Shown piece by piece: positions 53,047 through 61,645 of a stretch of 64,000 nucleotides of DNA. Each line of letters opens with the position of its first letter. Within the stretch, counting starts at the first letter, position 1. A program made the position numbers and the translations under genes. This stretch comes from Flaviramulus_B aquimarinus (GTDB lineage: Bacteria; Bacteroidota; Bacteroidia; Flavobacteriales; Flavobacteriaceae): the NCBI RefSeq assembly GCF_039543205.1, contig NZ_BAABJH010000006.1, positions 124,001-188,000 of the forward strand, given 5' to 3'. Below the pieces are notes generated by a model, which did not search any database, was not told the DNA's origin, and was given only the letters and a program-made list of their open reading frames with translations.

Positions 53047-53517
53047 ATGAACGAAACAGAGTTGTTTTTCAGTGCTATTCAATCGGGTAAGGCAGATCAT
53101 GTCAAAGCGCAGCTTGAACGGAATTCAGATTTAGTCAAAGCCAAAGATGCTAGAGGGTTTACACCGCTTATTTTTGCATCTTATTTTGATAAAGCCGAAG
53201 TCGTTAAAGTTTTAGTTGAACATCAAGCAACCATTGATGAAACCGACTCACAAGGTAATACAGCTTTGATTGGTTTGGCTTTTAAAGGAAACACCGATTT
53301 GGCAAATTATTTAATAACATATGGCGCTGATGTTAACGCTAAAAATAAAAATGGAGTAACACCTTTAATTTTTGCGACGATGTATAATCAAGCGAAAATG
53401 GTTGCATTGCTATTGAAGCATAACGCTGATAAGACTTTAAAAGATAATCATGAAAAAACAGCCTTGAGTTATGCTTTAGAAAAAGAGTTTAGCGAGATTA
53501 TTGTGCTTTTGGGATAG
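53047..53517 (+). CDS. Ankyrin repeat protein next to katG
   Basis: From ATG 53047 the protein is 156 residues, nearly all ankyrin repeats: DARGFTPLIFASYFDKAEVV, DSQGNTALIGLAFKGNTDLA, NKNGVTPLIFATMYNQAKMV and a last NHEKTALSYALEKE. No signal peptide is seen, so it is probably cytoplasmic. Catalase-ankyrin pairs are known elsewhere (for example katB-ankB of Pseudomonas aeruginosa), where the ankyrin protein supports catalase activity; a similar role for KatG here is inference. An in-frame ATG at 53017 lies inside the terminator and is unlikely to be used. Confidence 0.9.
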   Translation: MNETELFFSAIQSGKADHVKAQLERNSDLVKAKDARGFTPLIFASYFDKAEVVKVLVEHQATIDETDSQGNTALIGLAFKGNTDLANYLITYGADVNAKNKNGVTPLIFATMYNQAKMVALLLKHNADKTLKDNHEKTALSYALEKEFSEIIVLLG

Positions 53518-53528
53518 GTTTTAAAGTG

Positions 53529-53656
53529 TTCGTTTAACGTGTTCGTCTATGGTTAGTTGCTATGAGTATTAAAATAGGAAAAAGAAACAGCGTAAAGTGA
53601 ATTCGATAAAATTTCCGTGCTAATCTTTAAACATTATCAAGCAATTAGCTATAGAC
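53529..53656. repeat. Intergenic imperfect inverted repeat
   Basis: GTCTATGGTTAGTTGC (53545-53560) and GCAATTAGCTATAGAC (53641-53656) pair at 13 of 16 positions, and the other three are G-U type changes. They enclose 80 nt without an ORF. The 11-mer TTCGTTTAACG at 53529 matches, in reverse complement, CGTTAAACGAA at 14380 and 55412. The element may be a dead repeat; no function is evident. Confidence 0.4.
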
Positions 53657-53670
53657 ATTGTTGGCAATAG

Positions 53671-55368
53671 TTATTTTTTAAATACAGTTTTCCCTTCCTT
53701 GATTGTTCTTAAGACTTGTATGTCTTTTATGTTTTTAGGTTTTACTTTTAATGGGTTTTTATCTAAGATCACTAAATCAGCAAGTTTTCCATTTTCAAGA
53801 CTTCCTTTTCTGTCTTCCTCATAATGTTGGTAAGCCGACCATATTGTTATTGCTTGTAATGCTTCATATGGTGTTAATCTTTCATCAGGACCAATGATTT
53901 TTCCTGTACGGGAAGTCCGCTCTACTGCTGTCCATAAAACACGCATTAAATTGGGTAACGCAACCGGTGCATCTGTGTGAATAGTAATTTCTATACCTTT
54001 TTTTAGTGCTGTTTTTACAGGACTAATATTTTGAGCCAAAGAATCACCTATTAATTGAGTATGCCAATCTCCCCAATAAAAGGTGTGTAGCGGAAATAAT
54101 GATGCAATCATTTTCATTTCTTTAGCATCATTAAGTTGATCTTCACGAATATATTGCCCGTGAATTATTACATCACGTCTATTATCATTACCATATTTTT
54201 CTTGTAATGGCTTCATGATTCTTATAAATTGGTCAATTGCAGCATCGCCATTAGTGTGCGATAGAATCTGCCAATTATTTTTGAAGCCTTTTTCAAATAT
54301 ATAAGAAAGTATACTGTCATTAGGTATTGCTGGATAACCACTATAATCATGAGGCATTCCTTGTGGAGGAACAAGATAAGGTTCAGTTCTCCAAGCTGTT
54401 CTACCTTGTGGCGAACCATCTAATGTTACTTTCATTCCACCAATTCTATATTTATTAGTATACGCTTTACTATTCCATTTACTATCCATGTATTTGTCTA
54501 CAAATGCATAGTCTATATAGCTTACCACATCAATTTTGTATTTGTCATTTTCAGCCATTGCTACTAGCATTTCATGATTTTGCATGGCTCTCCCTTCTTG
54601 AGCAGTCGTATATCCGTAAGATAAAGCCATTTCTTGTCCGGCTTCGAAAAACCTCATTACTGCTTCCTCGGATTTGGGTGCTATAGCTTTTAGCATGTAA
54701 GGAATTGCAGCTAGTTCTTCTAAAACACCATTGGGTACTGTAGAGTTGTTTTCACGTCTTATAATTCCGCCTTCAGGATTTTTACTGTTTTTGTCAATTC
54801 CCAATTTCTCTAATCCTTTTGAGTTTACTACGGCAAAGTGACCAGAAATATGTGTTATCATAATTGGAAATTCTGTACTTACTTCATCCAGGTCGTGTTT
54901 AGTTGGGAATCTTTTTTCTTTCAAGATTGAATCGTCAAAACCAGTGCCAAAAATCCAGCCAGTTAACGCTCTGTTTTCAGAAGTATTCCAAGCTTTTAAA
55001 ACTGAAATCAAAGTTTCCATATCATCAACATTGGCATCTGGTGAAGCTAGTAATTGCGCACCAATAGCTTGTGCACCAAAATTGGCAAAATGGGCATGAC
55101 CATCAATTAAACCAGGAATGAGTGTTTTTCCTTCCAGATTAATCATATAGTGACCTTTTCCAGCAATTTTCATTGCCTCTTCACTAGAACCAGTAAAAAT
55201 TATTTTCCCATCTTTTTCAACAATTGCCTCAATATAATTTGGTGAATCACCAACCATGGTAATAATGTCTCCATTGTAATACACTGTTGATAGATTTAAT
55301 TTTTCTGTTTTTTCGCAGGTATAAAAAAGAGTGATTCCTATTATTAAAAGCAAGATTTTTTTTATCAT
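53671..55368 (-). CDS. Amidohydrolase family lipoprotein (YtcJ/Amidohydro_3 type)
   Basis: The 565-residue protein has a lipoprotein signal (IIGITLFYTC). The metal-dependent TIM-barrel hydrolase pattern follows: LIPGLIDGHAHFANFG (first HxH), MITHISGHFAVVNS, ILSHTNGDAAIDQFI, IHGQYIREDQL and ITIHTDAPVALPNLMRVLW (final Asp). YtcJ-type enzymes act on amides or cyclic ureas; the substrate here is unknown. It faces the periplasm or surface by its lipid anchor. It has no cotranscribed neighbour and is separated from the prx operon by a terminator. Confidence 0.9.
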   Translation of the reverse strand: MIKKILLLIIGITLFYTCEKTEKLNLSTVYYNGDIITMVGDSPNYIEAIVEKDGKIIFTGSSEEAMKIAGKGHYMINLEGKTLIPGLIDGHAHFANFGAQAIGAQLLASPDANVDDMETLISVLKAWNTSENRALTGWIFGTGFDDSILKEKRFPTKHDLDEVSTEFPIMITHISGHFAVVNSKGLEKLGIDKNSKNPEGGIIRRENNSTVPNGVLEELAAIPYMLKAIAPKSEEAVMRFFEAGQEMALSYGYTTAQEGRAMQNHEMLVAMAENDKYKIDVVSYIDYAFVDKYMDSKWNSKAYTNKYRIGGMKVTLDGSPQGRTAWRTEPYLVPPQGMPHDYSGYPAIPNDSILSYIFEKGFKNNWQILSHTNGDAAIDQFIRIMKPLQEKYGNDNRRDVIIHGQYIREDQLNDAKEMKMIASLFPLHTFYWGDWHTQLIGDSLAQNISPVKTALKKGIEITIHTDAPVALPNLMRVLWTAVERTSRTGKIIGPDERLTPYEALQAITIWSAYQHYEEDRKGSLENGKLADLVILDKNPLKVKPKNIKDIQVLRTIKEGKTVFKK

Positions 55369-55460
55369 AGTTATTTGGGTTTTTAATTATTGCCAGCTTT
55401 CGGATATGCGTCGTTAAACGAAAGTAGTTGAAAATGTTTACAAAGTCAAGTTTGTAAAAC

Positions 55461-55490
55461 AAAAAGCCACTTTATTCGAAGTGGCTTTTT
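55461..55490 (-). terminator. Terminator of the prx-trx operon
   Basis: AAAAAGCCACTT and AAGTGGCTTTTT form a perfect 12-bp stem with a 6-nt loop, ending in T's on either strand. It lies 32 nt after the stop of the 85-residue gene. Confidence 0.92.
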
Positions 55491-55521
55491 AATAAACTAA
55501 TTTTTCTTTTTCAGTTAGATA

Positions 55522-55779
55522 TTAGGTGTCAATCGAACCCATAACACGTTTCATAAAACCATTTAAAGCTTCTTTTTGAGGTGTACCGTCTTTAATCATT
55601 TTATTAACTTCAATAGCGCCATACATATTAGAGATTAATTCGCCAATAATATCTAATTCTTCATCTTTTAATGAAGGTACTTCGGTTAAAGCTTCTAAAG
55701 TTTCAATGGTTTCAACAACAAAATCTTCATCATTGGCTTCAATAAACTGCGTTAAATGTTTAATTACTGGTAACTTCAT
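55522..55779 (-). CDS. Small conserved protein paired with thioredoxin, unknown function
   Basis: The 85-residue soluble protein is acidic and helical (FVVETIETLEALTEVPSLKDEELDIIGELISNMYGAIE), ending NGFMKRVMGSIDT. It has no cysteine and no signal. Its ATG at 55779 lies 20 nt inside the end of the thioredoxin gene, so translation is probably coupled. I recognise it as a small Bacteroidota-specific protein but know no function. The operon context points to peroxide or thiol metabolism. Confidence 0.85.
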   Translation of the reverse strand: MKLPVIKHLTQFIEANDEDFVVETIETLEALTEVPSLKDEELDIIGELISNMYGAIEVNKMIKDGTPQKEALNGFMKRVMGSIDT

Positions 55780-56074
55780 TTACTAAACCTTTTAAGACGT
55801 CAAACTTATTTGTTTGTACTTGATTTACAAAGGTTCCATTTTTAAAGGTGGCGAAGGTTGGTAAATTATCAACTGTAGCTAACTTTCTGCTTTCTGGAAA
55901 CTTTTCCGCATCTGCAATAACAAAAGTAACATCTTCTAGCTCAGAAGCTAGTTTCTTTACTTTGGGTTTCATAATACGACAGTTGCCACACCATGTTGCA
56001 GAGTACTGCACAACTACAGTGTCGTTTTCGGCAATCACGCTTTGTAAATTATCTTCGCTTAATTCTTTTATCAT
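55760..56074 (-). CDS. Thioredoxin family protein
   Basis: The 104-residue thioredoxin fold has active site SATWCGNCRIMKP (Cys29, Cys32) and the cis-Pro loop VDNLPTFATFKNG. WCGNC differs from the WCGPC of classical thioredoxin, which may shift its redox potential. It is cytoplasmic. It lies 72 nt downstream of the peroxiredoxin gene and is probably its electron donor. Confidence 0.93.
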   Translation of the reverse strand: MIKELSEDNLQSVIAENDTVVVQYSATWCGNCRIMKPKVKKLASELEDVTFVIADAEKFPESRKLATVDNLPTFATFKNGTFVNQVQTNKFDVLKGLVNEVTSN

Positions 56075-56103
56075 AACTTTTATATTTTCAACTTTAAAAA
56101 CCC

Positions 56104-56131
56104 AAATTCCAAAACGATATGTTTGGAATTT
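56104..56131 (-). repeat. Hairpin repeat between prx and trx
   Basis: AAATTCCAAA (56104-56113) and TTTGGAATTT (56122-56131) are exact reverse complements with an 8-nt loop. On the minus strand the stem is followed by GGGTTTTT, so it may act as a partial terminator. A related but looser arrangement (AAATTCC...GGAATTTGGGACTTTT) lies at 17054-17096. Confidence 0.65.
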
Positions 56132-56146
56132 TTAAATCTCGGCTTT

Positions 56147-56791
56147 TTAATTGGCAAGTGTCGCTAAATAATCTGCTGTTGCTTTAGCATTGGCATTCAT
56201 AGCCTCTTTTCCTTCTTCCCAGTTTGCTGGACAAACTTCACCTTTTTCTTGTACATGAGTTAAGGCATCAACTAATCTAAGGTATTCACCAACATTTCTA
56301 CCTAAAGGCATGTTGTTTACACTTTCGTGTTGTACAATACCATCTTCATCAATAATATAAGTAGCTCTATAGGTTACGTTATCGCCTTCAACTTGAACTG
56401 TTCCAGTTTCTTCGTCATAGGTTTCGTTTGTAATATCTAAAATTCCTAAAACGCTAGATAGGTTTCTGTTGCTATCTGCTAAAATTGGATAAGTTACACC
56501 TTCAATACCACCATTATCTTTTGCTGTACTTAACCATGCAAAATGTACTTCAGGCGTATCACAAGATGCACCAATAACAATAGTGTTTCTTTTTTCGAAT
56601 TCACCTAAAGCTGCTTGAAAGGCATGCAACTCAGTTGGACATACAAAAGTGAAATCTTTTGGATACCAAAATAAGACTACTTTTTTATTGTTGTTAACTG
56701 CTTCTTCAAGAACATTTACTTTAAAAGTATCGCCCATTTCGTTCATGGCGTCAACGTTTAAATTTGGGAATTTTTGACCTACTAATGACAT
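56147..56791 (-). CDS. 2-Cys peroxiredoxin (AhpC/Prx1 type)
   Basis: The 214-residue protein has peroxidatic Cys51 in KDFTFVCPTELHAF and resolving Cys187 in GEVCPANWEEG, with the sensitivity-related GGIEGVTYPILADSN region. It reduces peroxides in the cytoplasm, drawing electrons from a thioredoxin, most simply the one encoded just downstream. It heads the operon and has a consensus promoter at 56833-56863. Confidence 0.95.
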   Translation of the reverse strand: MSLVGQKFPNLNVDAMNEMGDTFKVNVLEEAVNNNKKVVLFWYPKDFTFVCPTELHAFQAALGEFEKRNTIVIGASCDTPEVHFAWLSTAKDNGGIEGVTYPILADSNRNLSSVLGILDITNETYDEETGTVQVEGDNVTYRATYIIDEDGIVQHESVNNMPLGRNVGEYLRLVDALTHVQEKGEVCPANWEEGKEAMNANAKATADYLATLAN

Positions 56792-56832
56792 TTGTATTAT
56801 ATTTTATAATTAATAATTCGCTTTTAAGTCTG

Positions 56833-56863
56833 CAAAAATAGTCAGCATTTATAGAATAGCAAA
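56833..56863 (-). promoter_or_regulatory. Consensus promoter of the prx operon
   Basis: On the minus strand TTTG (56863-56860), exactly 19 nt, TATTTTTG (56840-56833) is a full match to TTTG-N19-TAnnTTTG. The prx ATG is 41 nt downstream. Confidence 0.85.
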
Positions 56864-56936
56864 CACGAATAAAATTTTAAATACTTATTGTTTAATAGTA
56901 TTTGTTTATGTGTATTGAAAATGAGTTAGTTACTAC

Positions 56937-58424
56937 TTATTTTGAAGTCATTTGTTTGATTTTGATATTTAAAGCAGCAAAAAACAAGGTTGTAAAAGGA
57001 CTGAGCCAATTAAAAATGGCATATATAAAATATTCGGCAACGCCAACACCTAAAACGCCAGATTGATAGGCGCCACAGGTATTCCAAGGAATTAGTACCG
57101 ATGTTACTGTTCCAGAATCTTCTAGTGTTCTACTCAAGTTTTCTGGGGCTAAGCCTTTATCATCAAAAGCTTTTTTAAACATTTTTCCAGGAATGACTAT
57201 GGCCAAATATTGATCGGATGCAATGGTATTTAATCCTAAGCAACTAATAACCGTACTGGCAAATAATCCAAAAACGGAAGAGGCTACAGATAATAATGCT
57301 TTTGTTACTCTAGCTAATGCACCTATACCATCCATAATACCACCAAATACCATAGCGCAAATTACTAAATAAATGGTCCATAGCATACCTTTCATGCCAC
57401 CTGCAGAAAAGAGATCATTTAGTTTTTCGTTTTCGGTTGTTATTTGAGTGTCTCTAAAAATTGATGTAAAAATTGATGAAAATTTAGAATCTCCTAACGT
57501 ATTTAAAACTTCAGACTGAAAAATGAATGCGAAAATTGCGGCTAACAGAATGCCAGCGCTTAATGCTACTAACGGTTTAGTTTTAAGTAGAATTAACCCA
57601 ATTACAGATAACGGAACAAGGAATAACCAAGGTGTGATATTAAATGTGGTTTTTATGGTACTTAATAAATTACTAACATCGGCGCTTCCTGATGTCGTTA
57701 TTGTTGCACTTAAAATACCAAAAACAATTAATGTAATTATTATAGTAGGCACTGTTGTAATGGACATATAACGGATATGGGTAAACAGATCGGTTCCTGC
57801 CATAGCGGGAGCCAGGTTTGTGGTATCGCTTAAAGGCGACATTTTATCTCCAAAATAAGCACCAGAAATAACAGCACCTGCAATCATACCAGGGTTTATA
57901 CCTAAAGCTGTTCCAATGCCGACTAATGCAATACCTACTGTGGCAGATGTGGTCCACGAACTACCTGTGGCAATAGATATAACTGCAGATATAATTATTG
58001 AAGCTGGTAAAAATATTTCAGGGCTCAATACTTGTAGCCCATAATATACCATAGCAGGAATAACACCACTTACTAACCAAGTACCCGCCAATGCCCCCAC
58101 TAAAAATAAGATCATAATAGGAATGAAGACACTTTTAAGGTTTTCCCATATTTCTAATAGCATCCTATTTATAGAAACCTTATTGAAAAAGCCTACAATA
58201 GCGGCTGTAAGACCGCCTAGAAGTAAAATAATTTGATTGGTATAGGTTCCAAACCATTCTTGACCATCAACAAAAAAAATATTATAAGCTAACATGCTCA
58301 TTAATATGACTACAGGAATCATAGCTTCTATAAAACTTAATTCTTTGTTTTCTATAATGTTTTGGTTATCGGCTTTAAATTCAGAAATATTATTTTCGTC
58401 TTGCATTTGGAAATTTTTAGTCAC
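56937..58424 (-). CDS. Na+/H+ antiporter, NhaC family
   Basis: The 495-residue protein has about eleven to twelve membrane helices. Conserved NhaC segments include ATGSSWTTSATVGIALVGIG, YFGDKMSPLSDTTNLAPAMAG, GLNTIASDQYLAIVIPGKMF and LEDSGTVTSVLIPWNTCGAYQSGVLG. It exchanges sodium (or malate/lactate in some relatives) for protons at the inner membrane. An ATG six codons in (58406) is an equally possible start. It is monocistronic by spacing. Confidence 0.92.
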   Translation of the reverse strand: MTKNFQMQDENNISEFKADNQNIIENKELSFIEAMIPVVILMSMLAYNIFFVDGQEWFGTYTNQIILLLGGLTAAIVGFFNKVSINRMLLEIWENLKSVFIPIMILFLVGALAGTWLVSGVIPAMVYYGLQVLSPEIFLPASIIISAVISIATGSSWTTSATVGIALVGIGTALGINPGMIAGAVISGAYFGDKMSPLSDTTNLAPAMAGTDLFTHIRYMSITTVPTIIITLIVFGILSATITTSGSADVSNLLSTIKTTFNITPWLFLVPLSVIGLILLKTKPLVALSAGILLAAIFAFIFQSEVLNTLGDSKFSSIFTSIFRDTQITTENEKLNDLFSAGGMKGMLWTIYLVICAMVFGGIMDGIGALARVTKALLSVASSVFGLFASTVISCLGLNTIASDQYLAIVIPGKMFKKAFDDKGLAPENLSRTLEDSGTVTSVLIPWNTCGAYQSGVLGVGVAEYFIYAIFNWLSPFTTLFFAALNIKIKQMTSK

Positions 58425-58729
58425 GTAATGTTACGATTTTCTTATTTCCTTTCAAAACAAAGTGACTTATTTTGATTATTAGGGTCTTAAATTGTATCAT
58501 GTCATAAACCATTAAATTTGTGCTATTTGTAGTATTATTCTTCTTTTTACTGACTCTTTTTTTCTTTTTATACATTATCATTCTGTTTTTGTTGATTTTG
58601 GTAATTGAAAAGAAGCACACTTTTAGTTTAGTTTCTTAAGTTTGGCTTAAGTTTTTTATTTCTGTATTAATGAAATATTTTTAATCTTAAATCAGAAATA
58701 AATGACTTAGTTAAATTTGTTTACACATT

Positions 58730-59752
58730 ATGGATTCATTAACCCAAATTGTTTTAGGAGCTGCTTGTGGTGAAGCGGTGCTAGGAAAGAAAATAGGAAA
58801 TAAAGCCTTGTTATTTGGTGCTATTGGAGGTACCATTCCTGATTTAGACGTTTTTGTAGGGAGCTGGCTTTATGGTAATGAAATTGATGCGATGTTATTC
58901 CATAGAGGGTTTATGCATTCTATTTTGTTTTCTATTTTGGCGGCGTTTTTTTTAGGGTGGTTTGCTCATAAATTATACAATACTGGAAAACGAAAGGATA
59001 CAACGTCTCAAACAGATTGGGTCAGTTTGTTTTTCTGGTCTTTATTCACACATCCTATTTTAGATTGTTTTACGCCTTATGGCACACAATTATTTGCGCC
59101 GTTTAGTAATTATAGAGTAGCGTTTAATAATATAGCCGTTGTAGACCCCATTTATACATTGCCTTTTTTAATTTGTATTATTATTTTAATGTTTTTTAGG
59201 AGAACCTCTAAACATAGGCGTTTTTGGTTAAAATTAGGTATTGGAATGAGTTCGGTATATATGCTATTTACTTTTGGGAATAAAGTGTATATGGATTCAG
59301 TATTTAAAAAATCTTTAATTAAGAAAGATTTGGATTTTAATAGATACTATACCCAACCTACAATTTTTAATAATGTGTTATGGTATGGCGTGGCAGAATC
59401 GGATTCGTTATATTATGTTGCTTATTATTCCTTGTTGGATAAAAAAAGTCAATTTATTGATTTTAAAGCTTTAGCTAAGGAAAAGGCTTTAACTGGAGAA
59501 CAATTTGATAGAATAAAAAATTTAGCTTGGTTTAGTAATCATTATTACAGTATATATAAAATAGGCGATAATGAATATCAATACAATGATTTGCGCTATC
59601 CGTTAACAAATGAGGAAAACTCGAATTCTTCAGTTTTTAAGTTTTTATTGTATAAAGAAAATAATCAAATAAATATGAAGCCTTTTGAACGTAATGAGGA
59701 TAATATATCTGATGCTTTAGACGCTTTATGGATTCGTCTTAAAGGAAAATAA
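58730..59752 (+). CDS. Membrane-bound metal-dependent hydrolase, YdjM family
   Basis: The 340-residue protein begins MDSLTQIVLGAACGEAVLG. It has IGGTIPDLDVF and HRGFMHSILF, the metal-binding pattern of YdjM/LexA-regulated membrane hydrolases, then THPILDCFTPYGTQLFAPFS. Five or so membrane helices occupy the first 190 residues, and a soluble tail follows. The substrate is unknown. TAAATTTG at 58712 resembles a -7 box but is only 11 nt from the ATG. Confidence 0.88.
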   Translation: MDSLTQIVLGAACGEAVLGKKIGNKALLFGAIGGTIPDLDVFVGSWLYGNEIDAMLFHRGFMHSILFSILAAFFLGWFAHKLYNTGKRKDTTSQTDWVSLFFWSLFTHPILDCFTPYGTQLFAPFSNYRVAFNNIAVVDPIYTLPFLICIIILMFFRRTSKHRRFWLKLGIGMSSVYMLFTFGNKVYMDSVFKKSLIKKDLDFNRYYTQPTIFNNVLWYGVAESDSLYYVAYYSLLDKKSQFIDFKALAKEKALTGEQFDRIKNLAWFSNHYYSIYKIGDNEYQYNDLRYPLTNEENSNSSVFKFLLYKENNQINMKPFERNEDNISDALDALWIRLKGK

Positions 59753-59810
59753 AAGCTTTTCTATAGTCTAACAAAACCATTAAATGATTTTAGTATTGAG
59801 TTTGTAAGAA

Positions 59811-61028
59811 TTATACTTTTCCTGTATGTTCTATAATCCCGAGTTCTTCCATGCATTCGCGCATGACTTGGTAAGTACGCTCAATATCGGCATCTAACCC
59901 AATAGAAAAACGAATTAGACCATTACTTAAGCCCATTGCTTTTTGTTCGTCTTCAGGAATTTCAGATGATGTAGAACTTCCAGGAGCACTAAATAATGTT
60001 TTATAAAACCCGAGACTTACCGCTAAATATCCTAGGTTTCTGTTTTGCATGAGTTCCATAAGCTCATTAGCTTTGTCTAGAGAACCAACATCAATGGTTA
60101 ACATACCACCAAAGCCATATTGTGTATTCATCATACTTTTAAATAATTCGTGCGATGGATGCGATTCTAAACCAGGATAGACTGTTTTTAATCCAGAAGC
60201 TTCAAACTTTTTTGCTAAAAACATACCGTTTTTACTGTGTTGTTGCATTCTTATATGAAGTGTCCGCAGATTCTTTAAAACAGAAGCAGCGCGTAAGCTG
60301 TCCATAGTCGATCCCAATAGCATGGAAGCACCATCATTTACGTTTCGCAAATCGTTTATAAAGTCTTGCGTCCCACAGACCACACCGCCAACAGTATCAC
60401 TTGATCCATTTATAAATTTTGTTAAGCTGTGTATAACCACGTCAGCACCTAAAACAGCAGGCGATATCGATAACGGAGAAAAGGTATTGTCTACAACGAG
60501 TTTTAAACCGTGTCTTTTAGCAATAGCCGCTAAGCCTTTTATATCAGCAACTTCTAAAAGTGGATTGCTAACAGACTCACAATACAATACTTTGGTATTT
60601 TTTGTAATAGCCGATTCAACCACATCCAGTTTTGTAATATCAACAAAGCTTGTTTCAATATTTAGGCGAGGTGCAAAATTTTTCAGAAAAGCATAAGTGC
60701 CTCCGTAAATTGTTCTGCTTGATATAATATGATCACCAGAACTACAAAGTTGTAATAAAACAGGTGTAATAGCACCCATGCCAGAAGCTGAAACATTTGC
60801 AGTTTCTGTGCCTTCCATGGCTGCTAAAGCCTCACCTAAATATAAGTTAGAAGGGGATGAGTGCCGCGAATATAAATAACAACCATCAGCGTTGCCTTCA
60901 AAAGTATCAAACATTGTTTTTGCTGACAGGAAGGTATAGGTTGATGAATCTGAAATGGATGGATTAACACCTCCGAATTCTCCGAAATACTGTAAATCTT
61001 GAATATTATTAGCAGGTTTAAAAGCCAT
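59811..61028 (-). CDS. PLP-dependent Cys/Met metabolism enzyme (methionine gamma-lyase-like)
   Basis: The 405-residue protein carries SASGMGAITPVLLQLCSSGD (cofactor phosphate site), SRTIYGGTYAFLKN (Tyr108), VVDNTFSPLS (Asp180) and SLTKFINGSSDTVGG (Lys204 Schiff base). Layout and length fit methionine gamma-lyase, cystathionine gamma-lyase or O-acetylhomoserine sulfhydrylase. The Cys of methionine gamma-lyase that follows YG (Cys116 in Pseudomonas putida) is Gly110 here, so I do not assign the exact reaction. It is divergent from an Lrp/AsnC regulator, as mdeA is from mdeR in Pseudomonas. Confidence 0.88.
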   Translation of the reverse strand: MAFKPANNIQDLQYFGEFGGVNPSISDSSTYTFLSAKTMFDTFEGNADGCYLYSRHSSPSNLYLGEALAAMEGTETANVSASGMGAITPVLLQLCSSGDHIISSRTIYGGTYAFLKNFAPRLNIETSFVDITKLDVVESAITKNTKVLYCESVSNPLLEVADIKGLAAIAKRHGLKLVVDNTFSPLSISPAVLGADVVIHSLTKFINGSSDTVGGVVCGTQDFINDLRNVNDGASMLLGSTMDSLRAASVLKNLRTLHIRMQQHSKNGMFLAKKFEASGLKTVYPGLESHPSHELFKSMMNTQYGFGGMLTIDVGSLDKANELMELMQNRNLGYLAVSLGFYKTLFSAPGSSTSSEIPEDEQKAMGLSNGLIRFSIGLDADIERTYQVMRECMEELGIIEHTGKV

Positions 61029-61186
61029 GGTTCTTTATTTTTAATATAAGCAAAATTCAGAATTATAAGATAATAAAACAATGATATTACATATAATATG
61101 AAAATAAAACTATATTAATTTATATTATTAGATTATTAAATGGTATTTTTATTGATAATAAGTGTTTTAATGAAAAATTTTCAATT

Positions 61187-61645
61187 ATGATATTTGATAT
61201 TACAGACAAAAAACTACTTGAGTATCTTCAGCATGATAGCAAACAAACCAATAAAGAACTTTCAAATAAACTAGGGCTTTCTGTAACTGCGGTTTATGAG
61301 CGTATTAAGAAATTAGAAAGAGAGGGCTATATTGACGGTTATATGGCATTGGTTAATAAAGAAAGAGTCGATAAAAATTTTATCGTATTTTGTCATATAA
61401 AACTAGTTCAACACAGTCAAGATTATGTAGTTAGTTTTGAAGAAGAAGTAAAACGATTAAATGAAGTACTGGAATGTTATCATATTAGTGGCGATTACGA
61501 CTACTTATTAAAAGTACTGGTAAAAGACATGGTTGCTTTTAGGGAGTTTATGGTAAAAAAATTGACAACAATTAATCATATTGGAAGTACACACAGTATG
61601 TTTGTTATAAATGAAGTAAAACATACCACGGTAATTAGTTTTTAA
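61187..61645 (+). CDS. Lrp/AsnC family transcriptional regulator
   Basis: The 152-residue protein has the N-terminal helix-turn-helix (KKLLEYLQHDSKQTNKELSN, LGLSVTAVYERIKKLEREGYI) and a C-terminal RAM ligand domain (VLECYHISGDYDYLLKVLVKD). It probably senses an amino acid and controls the divergent PLP enzyme gene, 158 nt away. The CPBP gene starts directly after its stop codon. Confidence 0.93.
   Translation: MIFDITDKKLLEYLQHDSKQTNKELSNKLGLSVTAVYERIKKLEREGYIDGYMALVNKERVDKNFIVFCHIKLVQHSQDYVVSFEEEVKRLNEVLECYHISGDYDYLLKVLVKDMVAFREFMVKKLTTINHIGSTHSMFVINEVKHTTVISF

Noticed and set aside
53529..53664. Integron attC-like site: GTTTAAC at 53532 and a distal inverted repeat.
   Set aside because: The 3' core does not fit GTTRRRY, there is no integrase and no cassette-like run of genes.
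58417..58620. 67-codon minus-strand ORF (Lys- and Asn-rich) overlapping the NhaC start.
   Set aside because: The composition is that of AT-rich non-coding DNA (poly-Lys runs), no domain is seen, and it overlaps the NhaC start.
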